From Choristoneura fumiferana (Eukaryota > Arthropoda > Insecta > Lepidoptera > Tortricidae): a stretch of DNA of 64,000 bases. The position numbers were made by a program, and so were the translations under genes. The first letter of the stretch is position 1. Each line of letters begins with the position of its first letter. The DNA lies in assembly GCF_025370935.1 (NCBI RefSeq), contig NC_133479.1, forward strand, positions 19,004,879-19,068,878. Direction: 5' to 3'. Positions 1 through 11,395 of this stretch are shown piece by piece. The notes beneath the pieces are model-generated. The model searched no databases, had not been told where the DNA came from, and worked only from the letters and a program-made list of their open reading frames with translations.

Positions 1-682
1 AAAATAAACAAATACGAGAATAACATGGCATAGTCGATTATAGCGTGCAAGGAAATACAGCGGAAGTATTGCCTATCATTATATTACCAAGAAATACCAT
101 AGAAAACGTCTATTTTTACCAATCCCGGATGATTCAAGGCTGAAGAGCAGCCTTGCTAAACAAAGATGCATTGTTCCGATGCACCGCTTGTTGGAACGAA
201 TCCAATATTGTCGGGTGGGCTCGGACAATCGCGACCTCCAAATTCCACATTACAATATCTGAACATGTCCAAACAACCTAAGCAACAAGGTGTCAAGCGA
301 TTGACAATAGAATCTACGAATACGTAGGAAGGTTTGCTTTGGATTGAGCGGAGGTTGGATTAAGTCTCCAATATGCCAATTAGTTAACATTAAGGCCAGG
401 ATCGGGTGGCTATTGTCTTGACCTCAACAAAGACGACAAAGCCCATGGTCTCTGCTGCCAAGGTTACAAGTTGACGCTACATTAGGGCAGTAGTAAATTA
501 ATTGTGGTTCCTGGATGGTAGCCAAGTTGATTAAGTGCAAGTCGAAGGTCTCGAAGGCTTGAGGTTAGTGACAGTTTTTGATGCATTAGGTAGTATAACT
601 GATAGTTTCATACATTAAAACCATGCCAAGAATGACGAAATTTCGCTAAAATTATCTCAAAGTTGTGACCAGACATACTCTT
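1..682. other. unassigned sequence
   Basis: Mixed-composition sequence without a convincing open frame or a repeat I recognise. It is less AT-rich than most of the window, so it could be a decayed transposon body. Confidence 0.3.
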
Positions 683-716
683 CCGCCTTCTTCTCTCTTT
701 TCTCTTTCTCTTACAC
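683..716. repeat. CT-rich simple tract
   Basis: A run of almost pure pyrimidine (repeats of ttctct/ctttctc). Nothing downstream suggests that it serves as a splice acceptor tract. Confidence 0.5.
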
Positions 717-1244
717 CTTTACTCTTCGGAAAACCAGTGCTGTTTTTCAATCTGCGACATGCTGAACAGCATCTAAGTATGTATATGTTTGTATTTTTAA
801 CCTGTGTATGTATTATTGTTCTTTATTAATAAATGTTCTTCTTACTTAAGCATTGCAGTGGCCGTGGTCACAAGTAACTATAGTTTCAAACGCAACTCTA
901 CCGGACATTTTACTTGCAGAATACGCTTCGCAAATGTCACTTTGGCCATAACAGTACAGGACAACGTCTCGTTTACGATCAGACACAATAGTGACATTTT
1001 AATGTGAAGCCAGTCACCATCAGACAAAGGACTTGCGATGAAATCGAAAGTGTATGCCTTGAATCTTAACACCTTACGCTGTAGGCAGATACGCGTGATT
1101 AATCATCATTGTGGGGAAAATTTTACGGTGGAAACAAAAGAACATCACTGGGTAAGAATTTAGGCCACAGTCTATATTTGAAATTTTCCTTATTTTGACC
1201 CCAATGGTCGTTAAAGTTTGTCTGAAGTTTGGTTAGTTTGACAA
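717..1244. other. unassigned sequence
   Basis: Two short overlapping open frames on opposite strands (804-1007, 878-1072) have no coding character. No repeat recognised. Confidence 0.3.
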
Positions 1245-1560
1245 CCGGATGGCCAAATGGTTAGAGAATCTGAATACGAAGCTTGAGGTCCCTGGTAAGG
1301 TCCCCGGTCGGGGCAGACATATGTACGGAAAAAACGATTTTTTGATCTGGAGTCTTGATTTTATTATAGGTCCCTAAGAAAGGACCCCGGTCGGGGCAGA
1401 CATTTGAACGGAAAATAAACGATTTTTGATGTGAGTCTGTGAAATTTTTATTATATATCTATTTAAGTATGTTTATCCGTTGCCTTATCCATAACACAAG
1501 CTTTGCTTACTTTGGGATTAGGTCAATGGATATCCAATGTCCTTTGATATAATATATTTT
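1245..1560 (+). mobile_element. SINE-B copy with internal tandem duplication
   Basis: tRNA-like head with A-box-like ggatggccaaatggttagag, then the SINE-B body and 3' part (atccgttgcc, cacaagctttgctta, gggattaggtcaa). The promoter-distal part of the head is duplicated: about 1287-1359 and 1371-1442 both contain ccccggtcggggcagaca followed by acggaaaa. The canonical element has this segment once. Confidence 0.75.
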
Positions 1561-1639
1561 ATTTAAAGTTATGAATAAAGTCATTTCTAGGTCAAAACTT
1601 TTGAACAACATAATATACACTGAACTTCTCATAAATCTT

Positions 1640-1795
1640 ATAATCATCATATCAACTACAGGACGTCCACTGTTGGACAAATGCCTGCTCCAGAGAACTC
1701 CAGTTCCTACGGTTAAAAGCAGCCTGGAACTAACATGAGCTCGCGGCTTTTACCAGGTCTTCCGCCAATCCGTCGATCAAAATGACCACTGGGTA
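1640..1795 (-). mobile_element. RTE-type LINE (R2) 3' fragment
   Basis: Minus-strand remnant of the terminal RTE coding region, recognisable by aggacgtccactgttggaca and the cgcggctttt-accaggtc block also present at 22905 and 30540. Heavily diverged, no usable frame. Confidence 0.6.
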
Positions 1796-2270
1796 CCTAT
1801 TCTTCTTCATATACTCTTTACAAAGCCTCACGAAGTCAATAAACTTTTTATAAAATCCTACTTCAATAACAATCCCTTAGGTTTATTAATGAATTAGTCC
1901 GCTATTAGCGGCGCATGCACAGATTGCATCGCGTGATTCACGCAGCCGATGGTCCTTAGCGTTTAGTCGTGCTTAGGTGAACAACTCTAAGGGGACATTG
2001 ACGTTAAGACTCTGTCACCAATTTATTCAACGATTGACTGGAATAAATCTTTGTTTGATAGCAATTGCAAAGCATACAGTACAGAGTCGTCGAGTTGTCT
2101 CGATTCAACTAAAAAAAACACGTAATAAAAAAAAATGTTTATGTACCAGCAACTTGCCCTGGCTTCGCATGGGTCTAATTAACAAAAAAATCTCTAGACA
2201 AAGGCACTTCACGTTTTTCAGTTCCATTTTCCAAAAGCCTCGCGCAGCCGGTGCGTCGCTAGAATATTAT
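1796..2270. other. unassigned sequence
   Basis: Nothing recognisable. A 102-codon open frame at 1977-2285 is low-complexity and runs into the following hairpin and LINE tail, so I do not treat it as a gene. Confidence 0.3.
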
Positions 2271-2311
2271 GTATCTATCGTATAGGTGTACGAGACCTAT
2301 ACGATAGATAC
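2271..2311. repeat. perfect 17-bp hairpin
   Basis: Arms 2271-2287 and 2295-2311 are perfectly complementary (gtatctatcgtataggt against acctatacgatagatac) around a 7-base loop. It abuts the L1 tail at 2312. Confidence 0.85.
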
Positions 2312-2538
2312 CACCTGGTAGGACCTTGTGCAAAGTGAAACAGCAGTGCTTGCACTGTTGTGTTTCGGCGTGGAGAGTAGGACCGTCGGTGAAATTACTG
2401 GCACTTGAGGTATCCCATCTTAGGCCTCTAGGTTGGCAACGCATCTAGGGGTATTGCAGATGTTTCTGGGCGGTGGTGATCTCTTACCATCAGGAGACTC
2501 ACTTGCTCGTTTGCCATCCAGTCGAATAAAAAAAATAT
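2312..2538 (+). mobile_element. L1 LINE 3' tail
   Basis: Matches other L1 tails in the window: ttactggcacttgaggtatc, gcctctaggttggcaacgca, tctcttaccatcaggaga, ending in cgaataaaaaaaa. Two internal deletions relative to the 21211 copy: one after aggaccttgtgcaaag, one after cgcatct. The poly(A) end fixes the orientation. Confidence 0.8.
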
Positions 2539-3177
2539 ATAAAACCTTTCGTAAAAATTATGGATAGAGACGGAAGGAGAAAAGTGAAGAGACATCAAGA
2601 GAATTCCATTTATCGCTCTTAAGGCACAGTCACCAGTACCAATATCTAATACAACAAACGCGTGCATAAAATATCAGATACAACTCTATTTCCAGGGCCA
2701 GTATGAGGTGACAGATATTTTTGTACCCTAGAAAACATTGTCGTATTTTACTTTCAACTTGTTCATAATTCTGAATTGTCTTTGAAAGCTTTCATCAGCG
2801 TTTTGAACAGTTACTTCACTTTAAAAAATGCATACTCGATTCTCTTGCAGCTTCGATGCGCTTGAGCCTATCTCGATGGTATGTCCGTGGCAGATAGCAT
2901 CGCCTCCGCGCATGCGTTAACGTGGAGTGCGGAATTGTTTTGAGCAAAATTCCTGGGCTGTTTTTTTTAAAGCCTAGAACAAAATAAAGCAAAGTCTTTG
3001 ATTCTGTAACACAGCAGGCAGCAATTCCGCATGCATGCTTGATTTAACAGTTCATTGGAACGAACGAGTAAAAGTTAGTGTTAATTTTAAATAAGAAAAA
3101 TAACAGTAAAAGTCATAGAAAAAATAAAGTTTAATAGCGCGGATAGGCAACTTCAAGTACAACATTCAATTACATTG
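2539..3177. other. unassigned sequence
   Basis: No gene or repeat recognised. Open frames here are short and extend out of the L1 tail. Confidence 0.3.
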
Positions 3178-3342
3178 CAGATTTTCGCACGTTTCCTCAC
3201 GATATTCTTCTTCACGTAAAAGCTACTGATAATCTCCTGATTGCACATCAATTTTGAAAAACTCAGAGGTGCGAGCCCGGGTTTCAACCTACGATTCTCT
3301 GCTTGAGAGGCCATCGGTCAAACCACTAGGCCACCACGGCTT
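3178..3342 (-). mobile_element. SINE-A copy, 3' truncated
   Basis: Minus-strand SINE-A: the end shows the reversed tRNA-like head (ccactaggccaccacggct) preceded by the B-box region (gagcccgggtttcaacc) and part of the body. The terminal gtgggacgtatatagg part is missing. Confidence 0.8.
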
Positions 3343-4506
3343 ACGGCAATTTTGCACGTTGTACAAGATTTCCACAATAAATGATAGAAATATTGAAGTA
3401 ACGTTTAGTGATGTAGTCAACAAAGACATAAAATATATATTCTAAAGCTAAAACAAATAGCATTTCTGACACTTTAAACCTAATAGGTATTTCTGGTGGC
3501 TTTTTGAAATAAAACCATCTTTTTTCCTTTTAACTATCAACTGAGCTGCAAGATCAAATATCTCGCTTTTGAGCCACACCCAATCTAATCTCGGACCCTA
3601 TAAGTAAAATATAGAAACGTAGATTTTATTCCAATGTTCCCAATAAAACATCTCAATGTTGGTATGAACACCATAAATTTATTAACAAATCCATAAATAA
3701 TAGCTGAGCACAATGTCGGAGGAAAAATTTTAAACCACCACAAAGCAATTGGATATTCAACCTTAAACTTAGAGGAGACAGTAGGATTTTAAACATTTTT
3801 AGATAAATTTTAGATAATATACAAAATGGGAGATGATAAAAGTTTCGGTGTGAAAATAGAAAGTACAGTTTGTCGCATCTATTGTTTGTTAAATAATAAG
3901 ATATATCATACAGGTGCTAATCTACTTATCTTGAGATATACGGATAATGTGTAGGTATGCACATTTTCGGTTGTGTTAGGAAAGTGGGTCTTAACGGTTA
4001 AAGAACTTTGATTTTAGTTTTTAACACCTGCTTCGGTTAAAATGCATTAATAACGGAATATACTGGAGAAACAAATCAGACTTAAAGTATAGAGAATGTT
4101 CGATTTGATTGGTAGTATACTTGTAGCGGAATAGTAAGTCCAAGAATTGTAATAGTATAAACTTGAGAACATACGACATACGTTAAACATTTTCAAAGAC
4201 AGTATTTTTACTGCAATGTTTTTTTATATAAGTAAATACCTGCAATTTTCAAAACAGTGATCTGAGTCTATCGCTGTTGAACTGGCAACTTTTTACAGAA
4301 AACGGTTATACTCTCCTTTGGTCAAACATTTTTCTTGAAAAGTGGAAACATGCATTTTGTATGCAAACAAATAAGCTACACTCTCTCATTACTACTGAAG
4401 CTACCCTTCATGGTATTCGATTGAGCTGAAATTTGGCAGATTTATGTGAGTAAATCCGATGACAATACAAAAATCCTTCTCGACCCACCGGTGGAACAAG
4501 TTGGTC
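3343..4506. other. unassigned AT-rich sequence
   Basis: AT-rich and full of stops in all frames. No repeat recognised. Confidence 0.3.
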
Positions 4507-4646
4507 GTACAGTCAGCATCAAAAGTAGCTGGTTACTTTTGTACTTTGTTGTTTTACAGCCACGTACTTAGCGCCATACAAGATTGACAAATGTGTTAAT
4601 GTGACAGAGTAAAAAAGTAACCAGCCACTTTTGATGCTGACCGTAC
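4507..4646. mobile_element. MITE with about 33-bp terminal inverted repeats
   Basis: Ends cagtcagcatcaaaagtagc and its inverted partner cacttttgatgctgaccg, each followed by ggttactttt or its complement, flanked by TA on both sides. TA target plus a CAGT terminus suits a Tc1/mariner-derived MITE. About 140 bp, no coding capacity. Confidence 0.8.
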
Positions 4647-5787
4647 TACAAGGATTAAGGGAAAAATTTGGCGAAGAAATTCTGTCGGTTAGGCCAGGAT
4701 TATTTCCGTAGGATAGAACACTTCATATGTTAATGGCATCGACTTGAAAATTCTACAGATAAATATAATAGTTTGGACAGGAATGCAGGTGCATTTAACA
4801 CCATTTATATTTAATTATAAAGTATAAATTATTTTGAAATTTCAGATTCGTTATTAGACGCAATAATTAGTACATTTGCTATTAATTAATTAATTCAAAG
4901 AGTAAACAAAGTAAGGTTAGATCAGGTTGTATTTATTCTATACCTAAAAATAATCACTGAAAGTTATTCCAGTAATTAGTTATAAATAATATGTTATTAG
5001 AGCTATCATTATACACGTCTTATTTTCACCTTCTCCATTCCGTTGGGGGTAAAAACTCACCTAAAATATCTATATCATGATTCAAACTTTTGCGATTTTT
5101 ACATTACCTGTAACTAACATAAATAATTTATAAAAATATTTCATTTAAAAAAAATACTTGAGTAATTTTCAATTGAAGAACTTTTTACTCGATTAAAACT
5201 AAAACCAACAAACATACAAGACCTCTGGACCAAATTCATTGACCTTTCCGCACCGTATCAAATAACCAAAAAAAAACTAGTACACATTGTCCTAACTCAA
5301 AAACTTACCAAATTGATTGTTACCATTAACACTCGTGTCGAAACACGTGCGTTATAAAACCAAAAATACATACAAACTTAACTAATATATCACATACAAC
5401 ACCCATGCGATATCTCTTGAAAACCACGCTGTTGGTAAACTAGAAATCGCTCAAAGGTCGACTTTAAATTGAAATGCTTAAGACGCAGATACTCTTTGTA
5501 CAAAGGTAAGATTAATGTGGTTAAAATGTTCAAAATTGGTCTATATTAATCGACGTACGCGCAGCGAAGAAGGCTGACAAATTAGATACACAGCGATGGA
5601 TTCGAGTCAAATTTCTTTTGTTTTTTACGGCATCGTTTTTCTGAATGCATTTGCGCCTGTGTTGGTACGTTGATGTAGGTATTTTTAAATAATTGTTTGC
5701 TGTAGGTGTACATGGCGTTTAAAAATTAATCCCGTTTATTTCCGAAGTTTTACTTGCCCAATTAAGGCGCATTTATCCTAAATCTCG
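4647..5787. other. unassigned AT-rich sequence
   Basis: AT-rich; no open frame, RNA gene or repeat recognised. Confidence 0.3.
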
Positions 5788-5945
5788 CGAGCTGTCGGTA
5801 GGCCTCCAACAAGTTGGAGCGACGACTTGGTTAAGATCGCGGGATCGCGGTGGATGCGGTAAGCACAAGACCGGTCTGAGTGGAGAGCCTTGGGGGAGGC
5901 CTATGTCCAGCAGTGGACGTCTTTCGGCTGACATGATGATCCTAA
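5788..5945 (+). mobile_element. RTE-type LINE (R1) 3' end, 5' truncated
   Basis: Encodes the C-terminal end of an RTE reverse-transcriptase polyprotein: GRPPTSWSDDLVKIAGSRWM, one in-frame stop where the 12409 copy has Lys, then AQDRSEWRALGEAYVQQW and TSFG before the natural stop. The 5' part is missing, as usual for LINE insertions. Confidence 0.85.
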
Positions 5946-6022
5946 ATCGCATCGGACTAACGTGTCAATACTTGGAGAGTTTTTTTATACAGAAATAGGT
6001 TTACGTTTGAACAAAATCACGC

Positions 6023-6274
6023 TTGATGGTTGCCTTAAAAAGGCCTAATCACCCTAGATTTGAAGACGGCCAGATTGTAGCCATCAGGGAGCATAGAAGC
6101 CGGCAGAGCTTCCACTCCTCAACTGTCCGGATAATAAAGGACGAACGAAAACGCTTTGTGCGAATTGCTGACAACATAAGGATGAGAATCCTGCCTATTT
6201 CTGATCGACCTGTGAAAGACATCGTTAAAATATTAAACAAAGACAGTTGTCACTTGTGCAACTGCGAACTCTAA
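6023..6274 (+). pseudogene. possible retroelement-derived ORF, 83 codons
   Basis: An uninterrupted frame in a less AT-rich patch. It is basic and ends in ...ISDRPVKDIVKIL. The order GQIVAIRE ... VRI ... RPVKDIVKIL is loosely like the C-terminal region of BEL/Pao-type integrases, where a short beta-rich segment ends in RPV-x-K-L. That is inference from shape, not a confident match. No upstream integrase core is visible. The less AT-rich segment continues to about 6530 without an open frame. Confidence 0.25.
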
Positions 6275-6592
6275 GGTTCTTAGGCCCCGTTACCCGCAAA
6301 CTGGGTTCAGTAGAGCGGTTGGTGATAGCACAGAGTTGAAGGCCACCCAAGAAGTCCACGTGTTCGATCCAACCCAACGGACGAACACCATCTGCCACCA
6401 AGATCCTTATAGAATGCGCTCGCCAAGCGGCCAATGGAGACCGCTAGAGAAAGATAAAAGGCAGCGACTGCAGTGATGGTCGTCCTTTCAGCACCCCATT
6501 GGAACTAACCGCTCACCCGGACAAGAGATGTCGTTATTAAGCAATCAAATTAAGATTGACTATCTTCCTTCTTGACTATCTTATATTTTGCG

Positions 6593-6735
6593 TCTGTATC
6601 ACCGCCAGTGGTGGTGTAGTGGTATAGCACGTGGCATGGAATGCCGAGGACCTGTGTTCGATTCCCAGCGCTGGTCTTATTTTTCTGGTTTTTCTATGCA
6701 TCTATATTTCAGTTTGTATTTTCGATATTAGAAAG
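6593..6735 (+). mobile_element. SINE-C copy, 3' truncated
   Basis: tRNA-like head (A-box ggtggtgtagtggtatagca, B-box gtgttcgattccca) followed by the family body ttatttttctggtttttcta and cagtttgtattttcgata. The last part (acgggatgaccgt) is missing. Confidence 0.8.
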
Positions 6736-6764
6736 TATGTAATAGGTAATTTGATTATTTTTTT

Positions 6765-6980
6765 GAACATGAAACTACCGTGAGACTCACTGGTATTAAA
6801 TGATATTTAACGGATATCTCACGTCTTAAATCTAGTTTAGCTCGACATGTTCATGTTTACGTTGTGAGAGTCGCGTTGCTCCTACGAAGAAGGGCTACAC
6901 GGATTAGCCCGAAACATGTCGAGCTAAACTCGATTTAAGACGTGAGTTATCATTTCAATATTATTTAATATTATTATGAG
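6765..6980. mobile_element. palindromic MITE (family P1)
   Basis: Core arms ctcacgtcttaaatctagtt and aactcgatttaagacgtgag sit at 6818-6845 and 6916-6945, with the inner arms agctcgacatgtt and aacatgtcgagct continuing them. The left flank gaaactaccgtgagactcac matches, inverted, the right flank of the larger relative at 41206-41695, so the element is wider than the core. Confidence 0.75.
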
Positions 6981-7488
6981 AAAATTTGATTCTATGTTAA
7001 CATCGGACACTACATTATGAACAAAATTTCAAATCAATTCTGAAATTGGGTCAACATTTACTGCAAGATATACTAAGAAATGCTAGTTGCTCTATCCTCT
7101 AAAAGTGTTTAAATAATAAACTAAACCTAAGTAGTATTTTAGTATAATACTTATCTAGTATCTATAGACTGAATTCCAATCGAACACGATTTAAACTGCA
7201 GTTCAACCATGTTATTTAATTCCCACTAAAAAATTCGGGAAAACAAACTAAATTATACAAGAAATGTTTCACAGTTATTCATAACGTTATTAAATACACG
7301 AAACAAAGAACGGGCTAACGTAACACCCTGGGACCACACGTAATGCTTACGGGTGTTTCCCGTATAGACTTGCCACTTGTTTAATCAGATTTTTTTTAGC
7401 TATTCAACGAGGAAACGCTGTCAGCCTTTTGGGCTCAAAGTCACGGAGGCCATTTCTAGATTTAATTTAGTTTTAAGGAACTAGTTGA
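6981..7488. other. unassigned AT-rich sequence
   Basis: No gene or repeat recognised. Confidence 0.3.
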
Positions 7489-7661
7489 GTGAATTGCAAA
7501 CGATTTGTACATAGTTAAGGGCTTTAGTTAAGAAAACTTAATTGATTCCTTTGTGTAAGGTAAGTTACCCATATAGTTTGTGTGACCAACTTTCGTAACA
7601 CAAAGGAATCAAGTTTTCTTAACTAAAGCCCTTTACTATGTACAAATCGTTTGCAATTCAC
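7489..7661. mobile_element. large inverted repeat, about 65-bp arms
   Basis: Left arm from gtgaattgcaaacgatttgt to attcctttgtgt; right arm from acacaaaggaatc to acaaatcgtttgcaattcac. A few bases of indel separate the arms from perfect complementarity; the spacer is about 45 bp. Foldback MITE, family not known to me. Confidence 0.8.
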
Positions 7662-7701
7662 CCAGTTTTATGATAGTTTTCAATTACTTATAATAAACTC
7701 G

Positions 7702-8013
7702 TAAGGGGTCATCCATAAAGTACGTTACACAAGGTACGTCATGGCAATTTCTCTCTCTCTTTTGCAAGTCGTAGCCTTTTTCTTTTCTTTGTGTGTTTGT
7801 TATTTCTTTACCCGTTTTATACTTTATTATTGGGAACTAATAACCTGTGGCAACTTTGTTGGTCAATGTTTGATGTCATTGTTTACAATGTAAGTTTTAT
7901 TGTACCGTTTGTGCCCAAATACATAAATAAATAAATAAATACGTGTGACAGGGAGGCGAGGGGATCTAAAAATGGTCAAAATGGGTGTGACGTACTTTAT
8001 GGATGGCCCCTAA
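7702..8013. mobile_element. PIF/Harbinger-like MITE with TAA target duplication
   Basis: Terminal inverted repeats ggggtcatccataaagtacg (7705) and cgtactttatggatggcccc (to 8010), flanked by TAA at 7702-7704 and 8011-8013. A three-base TWA duplication is the PIF/Harbinger hallmark. The interior has a CT tract and an (aaat)n run near 7925-7942. Confidence 0.85.
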
Positions 8014-9054
8014 TTAATTTATTCTTTGTTATTTTACAATATTTTTAACGTAAAAATATGTGTTTATTATTTGTATAACGAGCTTTTATTAAACTTGTTC
8101 ATTCAAATGGGTCACATTTTTCAAGTATTTTTTAAAGTATCAAATACAAAAAAATCTGTTCAACAAGTGAGACTCGTAGTTTCCAATCGGAATCACCCTC
8201 CCAGTGACCATTTAGAAAGAGTTGACCATAAACTATTTATATTAGAACCATCTCATTAACATACGATAAAATGGTTCTCAAATTACAATGAATATTACAA
8301 TTTGTTACATGAAATATATCCACAGCCGAACATGGAAGAGGCGTATAACTGAACCAATATCAAACATTTAAACCTTTGGTTGTAAGTAATAAAGGGTTTA
8401 AAATCGAATTGTAGTCACGAATTGTAGTATTTAATTGTATTGTAATTGCGGGAGATTGACTCGCGCGATCCAGCAATATCGTAAATTAGAAGTTAATCAA
8501 TAATCACGATTAGCCAAAGGTTTTATAACATGAAGAGAATTAATTCTTAGGAAGAAATTTCATTATCTTTTTATTGCGTAAACTTAGATTTTTTTTCGCA
8601 TCTCCGAGGTATTTCAGATCTAAGCAAATTGTATAATGTTAATTTGAACTTTACACCTATCGACGAATACTAACGGCTGGTGGCTATAAGATCGCGGGTG
8701 TGAAAATGAATTGTTTCCGTTAAAAAAAAACAGTCAGCAAAAAAAAAAACTTTTATCCTTTAAGTTCCGTGGAACCCTGAAATTATATAGACGAGAAGAG
8801 AGTTATATAGTTATAGTTATATATTATTATTGTACAATTATCTTGATTTCACTGACTTTGACATTGCCGACAATAGAAGATCGCCCGGCCTTGCACTAAA
8901 TACAAGTTATGTCCAATTATGCTTATGTCATACGTCACAATGATTCTCACGACTTCGCAACTTTGCCTTGACTCGTGAGAGTCTGGCTTTAGAACGTTAA
9001 ATTGTCATTGTGCTTACAATGTGACAGATTATTATTGTGCCACGGGTAAGCCTG
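8014..9054. other. unassigned AT-rich sequence
   Basis: Open frames at 8026-8259 and 8711-8899 are AT-driven and lack coding character. No repeat recognised. Confidence 0.3.
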
Positions 9055-9112
9055 GTAGGTTTTGCTAAGTATATTCCTATGTAAATATTATAGGAATATA
9101 CTTACCAAAACC

Positions 9113-9140
<28 letters not shown>
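9055..9140. repeat. hairpin followed by (AC)n
   Basis: Arms gtaggttttgctaagtatat and atatacttaccaaaacctac, continued by tcctat/ataggа-type pairing, fold around a short loop (9055-9115). A (CA)n run follows to 9140. Confidence 0.75.
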
Positions 9141-9143
<3 letters not shown>

Positions 9144-9240
9144 CCTAAAGTAATGCAGTATCTAAACAGATACTTCACTAAGGGACTTCATACATCCCTG
9201 TAAAAAGTAGATTTTATTTATTTGCCAACATAAAATTCAA

Positions 9241-9530
9241 TGCGCTGTAAAGTTCAAATTATACAAAAAATAATATCTAGGTACTCAAAAAGACATATAA
9301 AATTCACCAAAATGAGAACGATTGAGAATAGAAGAGAGATTATGCTGGGGCACCTGATACGACATGTTAGTTACATAAGAACAATAATTGAAGGAATAAT
9401 AGAAGGCAGGAGAGGCAGGGGTATACCGAGACGTGCGTTATGGGTCAAGCCAAAGAGAAGGTCAATGTAACGTCATATCAAAGCTCTAAATTGACAGAGT
9501 ACAGAATGGCGATTATTCCGCCGACAAGAT
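9241..9530 (+). pseudogene. LINE reverse-transcriptase C-terminal fragment
   Basis: Translation reads ...MLGHLIRH..IRTIIEGIIEG then RRGRGIPRR, the motif near the end of several insect non-LTR reverse transcriptases (GHxxRH ... I-EG ... GRRGRGRPRR). A stop follows at 9468-9470, after which the same frame continues in remnants (KALN, QSTEWRLF) until the L1 tail begins. It is a dead copy; an insertion or deletion has removed the Tyr/Trp-rich terminal motif. Confidence 0.6.
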
Positions 9531-9660
9531 TCCATCTTAGGCCTCTAGGTTGGCAACATATCTGCAATACCCCTGGTGTTGCAGATGTTTATGGTCGGTG
9601 GTGATCTCTTACCACCAGGAGACCCACTTGCTCGTTTGCCTTCCAGTCGAATAAAAAAAA
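9531..9660 (+). mobile_element. L1 LINE 3' tail
   Basis: Starts at ccatcttaggcctctaggtt and ends in cgaataaaaaaaag. It is inserted into, or fused to, the preceding LINE remnant. Confidence 0.8.
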
Positions 9661-10514
9661 GACAAGAGCTGAGGCTCTTAAATATAATTATGATGATGAT
9701 GGAACGGAACGAAAAGGAACATTCTAGCCGGTTTAATCCTTCCCGCAGACCGATATACGAAAAGTCGGTCTGGACCTCGCGTCGGTCGAAGCCACTGGAA
9801 TCGGACGCTTTGGTCTCTCCAATTATATTGTGCATAGACACTTTGGTCTTCGATTTCCCTATTCTTCGTCACCCTCTTGCTTCCATCAAATATATATTTC
9901 CAAACCCATTTGATTTTTATTATTTATACCTTTTAATTTACTTCGCCAAGCGCATAGTACGAGTAATCTATTGTTTTTTTTAAATGCCATTCAGCCAAGG
10001 ATATTGCAGTATTTTTTTCTTGGCAATGATGAGAAATACGAGTTCAGTCGATTACAGCCGGACAGATATAGGAAACCATTTTTTCCCAAGTTGAAAATAA
10101 ATTAAATACAGTTTCTTAACTACTGAAACATTTCGTCTTTTTGCAATTTTTCCCACAAACATTTATTTATTTACCCAAAAACACCTGTCAATCAATTCTG
10201 CACGTCTTCTGCACTTCACAGAAGCATTTAAATTCACCTGAAAAAAAGAAGCGTGACTGACATACAATTAATTTGAGGGATATTTTATACCAATTAGTGC
10301 TTTAAATTAGCGCGGACTAAGCTCATTCAATGTCATGTCCCACGTTTTTGCGGTTCACATTACGTATCAGTGTGACCTACATCACTCTTTATGAGACCTT
10401 GATACCGTGATTAGTGTTCAAATTAGTAGATACAAACTTAGATTATAAGGTAACATTAATTTATGTAGGTAGGTACACTATTATATATTTATTTATTAAT
10501 TAGTTTTAAATTAT
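9661..10514. other. unassigned sequence
   Basis: A 135-codon plus frame (9576-9983) begins inside the L1 tail and is probably chance. From about 9700 to 9870 the sequence is less AT-rich, with gaccgatatacgaaaagtcgg forming a small inverted repeat. Otherwise nothing recognised. Confidence 0.3.
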
Positions 10515-10612
10515 TGTGTTTTTTTATTAAATTATATGTATGTTAGCCTTTAAGGTATTTTTCGTATGGGCCGTGTTGCCTGAAATAAATGGTTTATTAT
10601 TATTATTATTTA
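10515..10612 (+). mobile_element. LINE 3' tail ending in (TTA)n
   Basis: ggtatttttcgtatgggccg, tgttgcctgaaataaatggt and a terminal (tta)n run. AATAAA plus a terminal microsatellite is the usual look of this kind of LINE tail. Confidence 0.6.
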
Positions 10613-10683
10613 TTGTACAAGAGTCAGCGTCGTGGTACATAATATGCTGAGTGGAGTACTTTTTCAAAAGAACTGCACTTTTT

Positions 10684-11290
10684 AGGGTTCCATAGCCAAA
10701 ATGGCAAAAACGGAACCCTTATAGTTTCGCCATGTCTGTCTGTCTGTCCGTTCGTCCGCGGCTTTGCTCAGTGACTATCAATGCTAGAAAGCTGTAATTT
10801 TTCACGGATATATATGTAAACTATGCCGACAAAATGGTACAATAAAAAAGTAAAAAAATATTTTTTTTAGGGTACCTCCCATAGACGTAAAGTGGGGGTG
10901 TTTTTTTTTTCTCATCCAACCCTATAGTGTGGGGTATGTTTGAACAGGTCTTTTAAAGCCATTAGAGGTTTGCAAAACTTAAAAGTGCAAATTTTCATTA
11001 AAATCGAGCGTCCCCCCTACCCCTCTAAAAATCTAAACCGATGGGTGGAAAAATTTGCAAAAAATTAGGATGGTAGTAAGTATTTTCAAACTTTCAAGCA
11101 AAACTATAACGGCTAAGTTTGCTTGAGAATTATTAGTAGTTTAAGAGTAAATAGCAGCCTAAGGTATGAAATATACCTAAACTTGGAAGATTCCGTATAA
11201 AATACAAAATCCTTAGAAAAATATTACTTAATTTTTTCGTAATGGCTACGGAACCCTATTTTGGTTGAGTCCGACACGCTCTTGACCGGT
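10684..11290 (+). mobile_element. E element, near complete
   Basis: Starts agggttccatagccaaaatg and ends taatggctacggaaccctat followed by gtccgacacgctcttgaccg. Interior landmarks: a (tctg)n run, gtccgcggctttgctcag, gtacctcccatagacg. The same unit lies in reverse at 38668-39236. No coding capacity, so probably a non-autonomous DNA element; its class is not certain. Confidence 0.75.
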
Positions 11291-11322
11291 GTTTTTTTTT
11301 TATATTTACATTGTTTTATTAT

Positions 11323-11395
11323 TAAATAAACATGGTAGAATTAACACCAACTGACCTACTCCCAAACTAAGCAAAGCTTGTACTATGGATACTAA
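11323..11395 (-). mobile_element. SINE-B 3' fragment
   Basis: Only the reversed 3' part: ccaactgacctactcccaaa, ctaagcaaagcttgtac, atggatacta. The head is missing. Confidence 0.7.
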
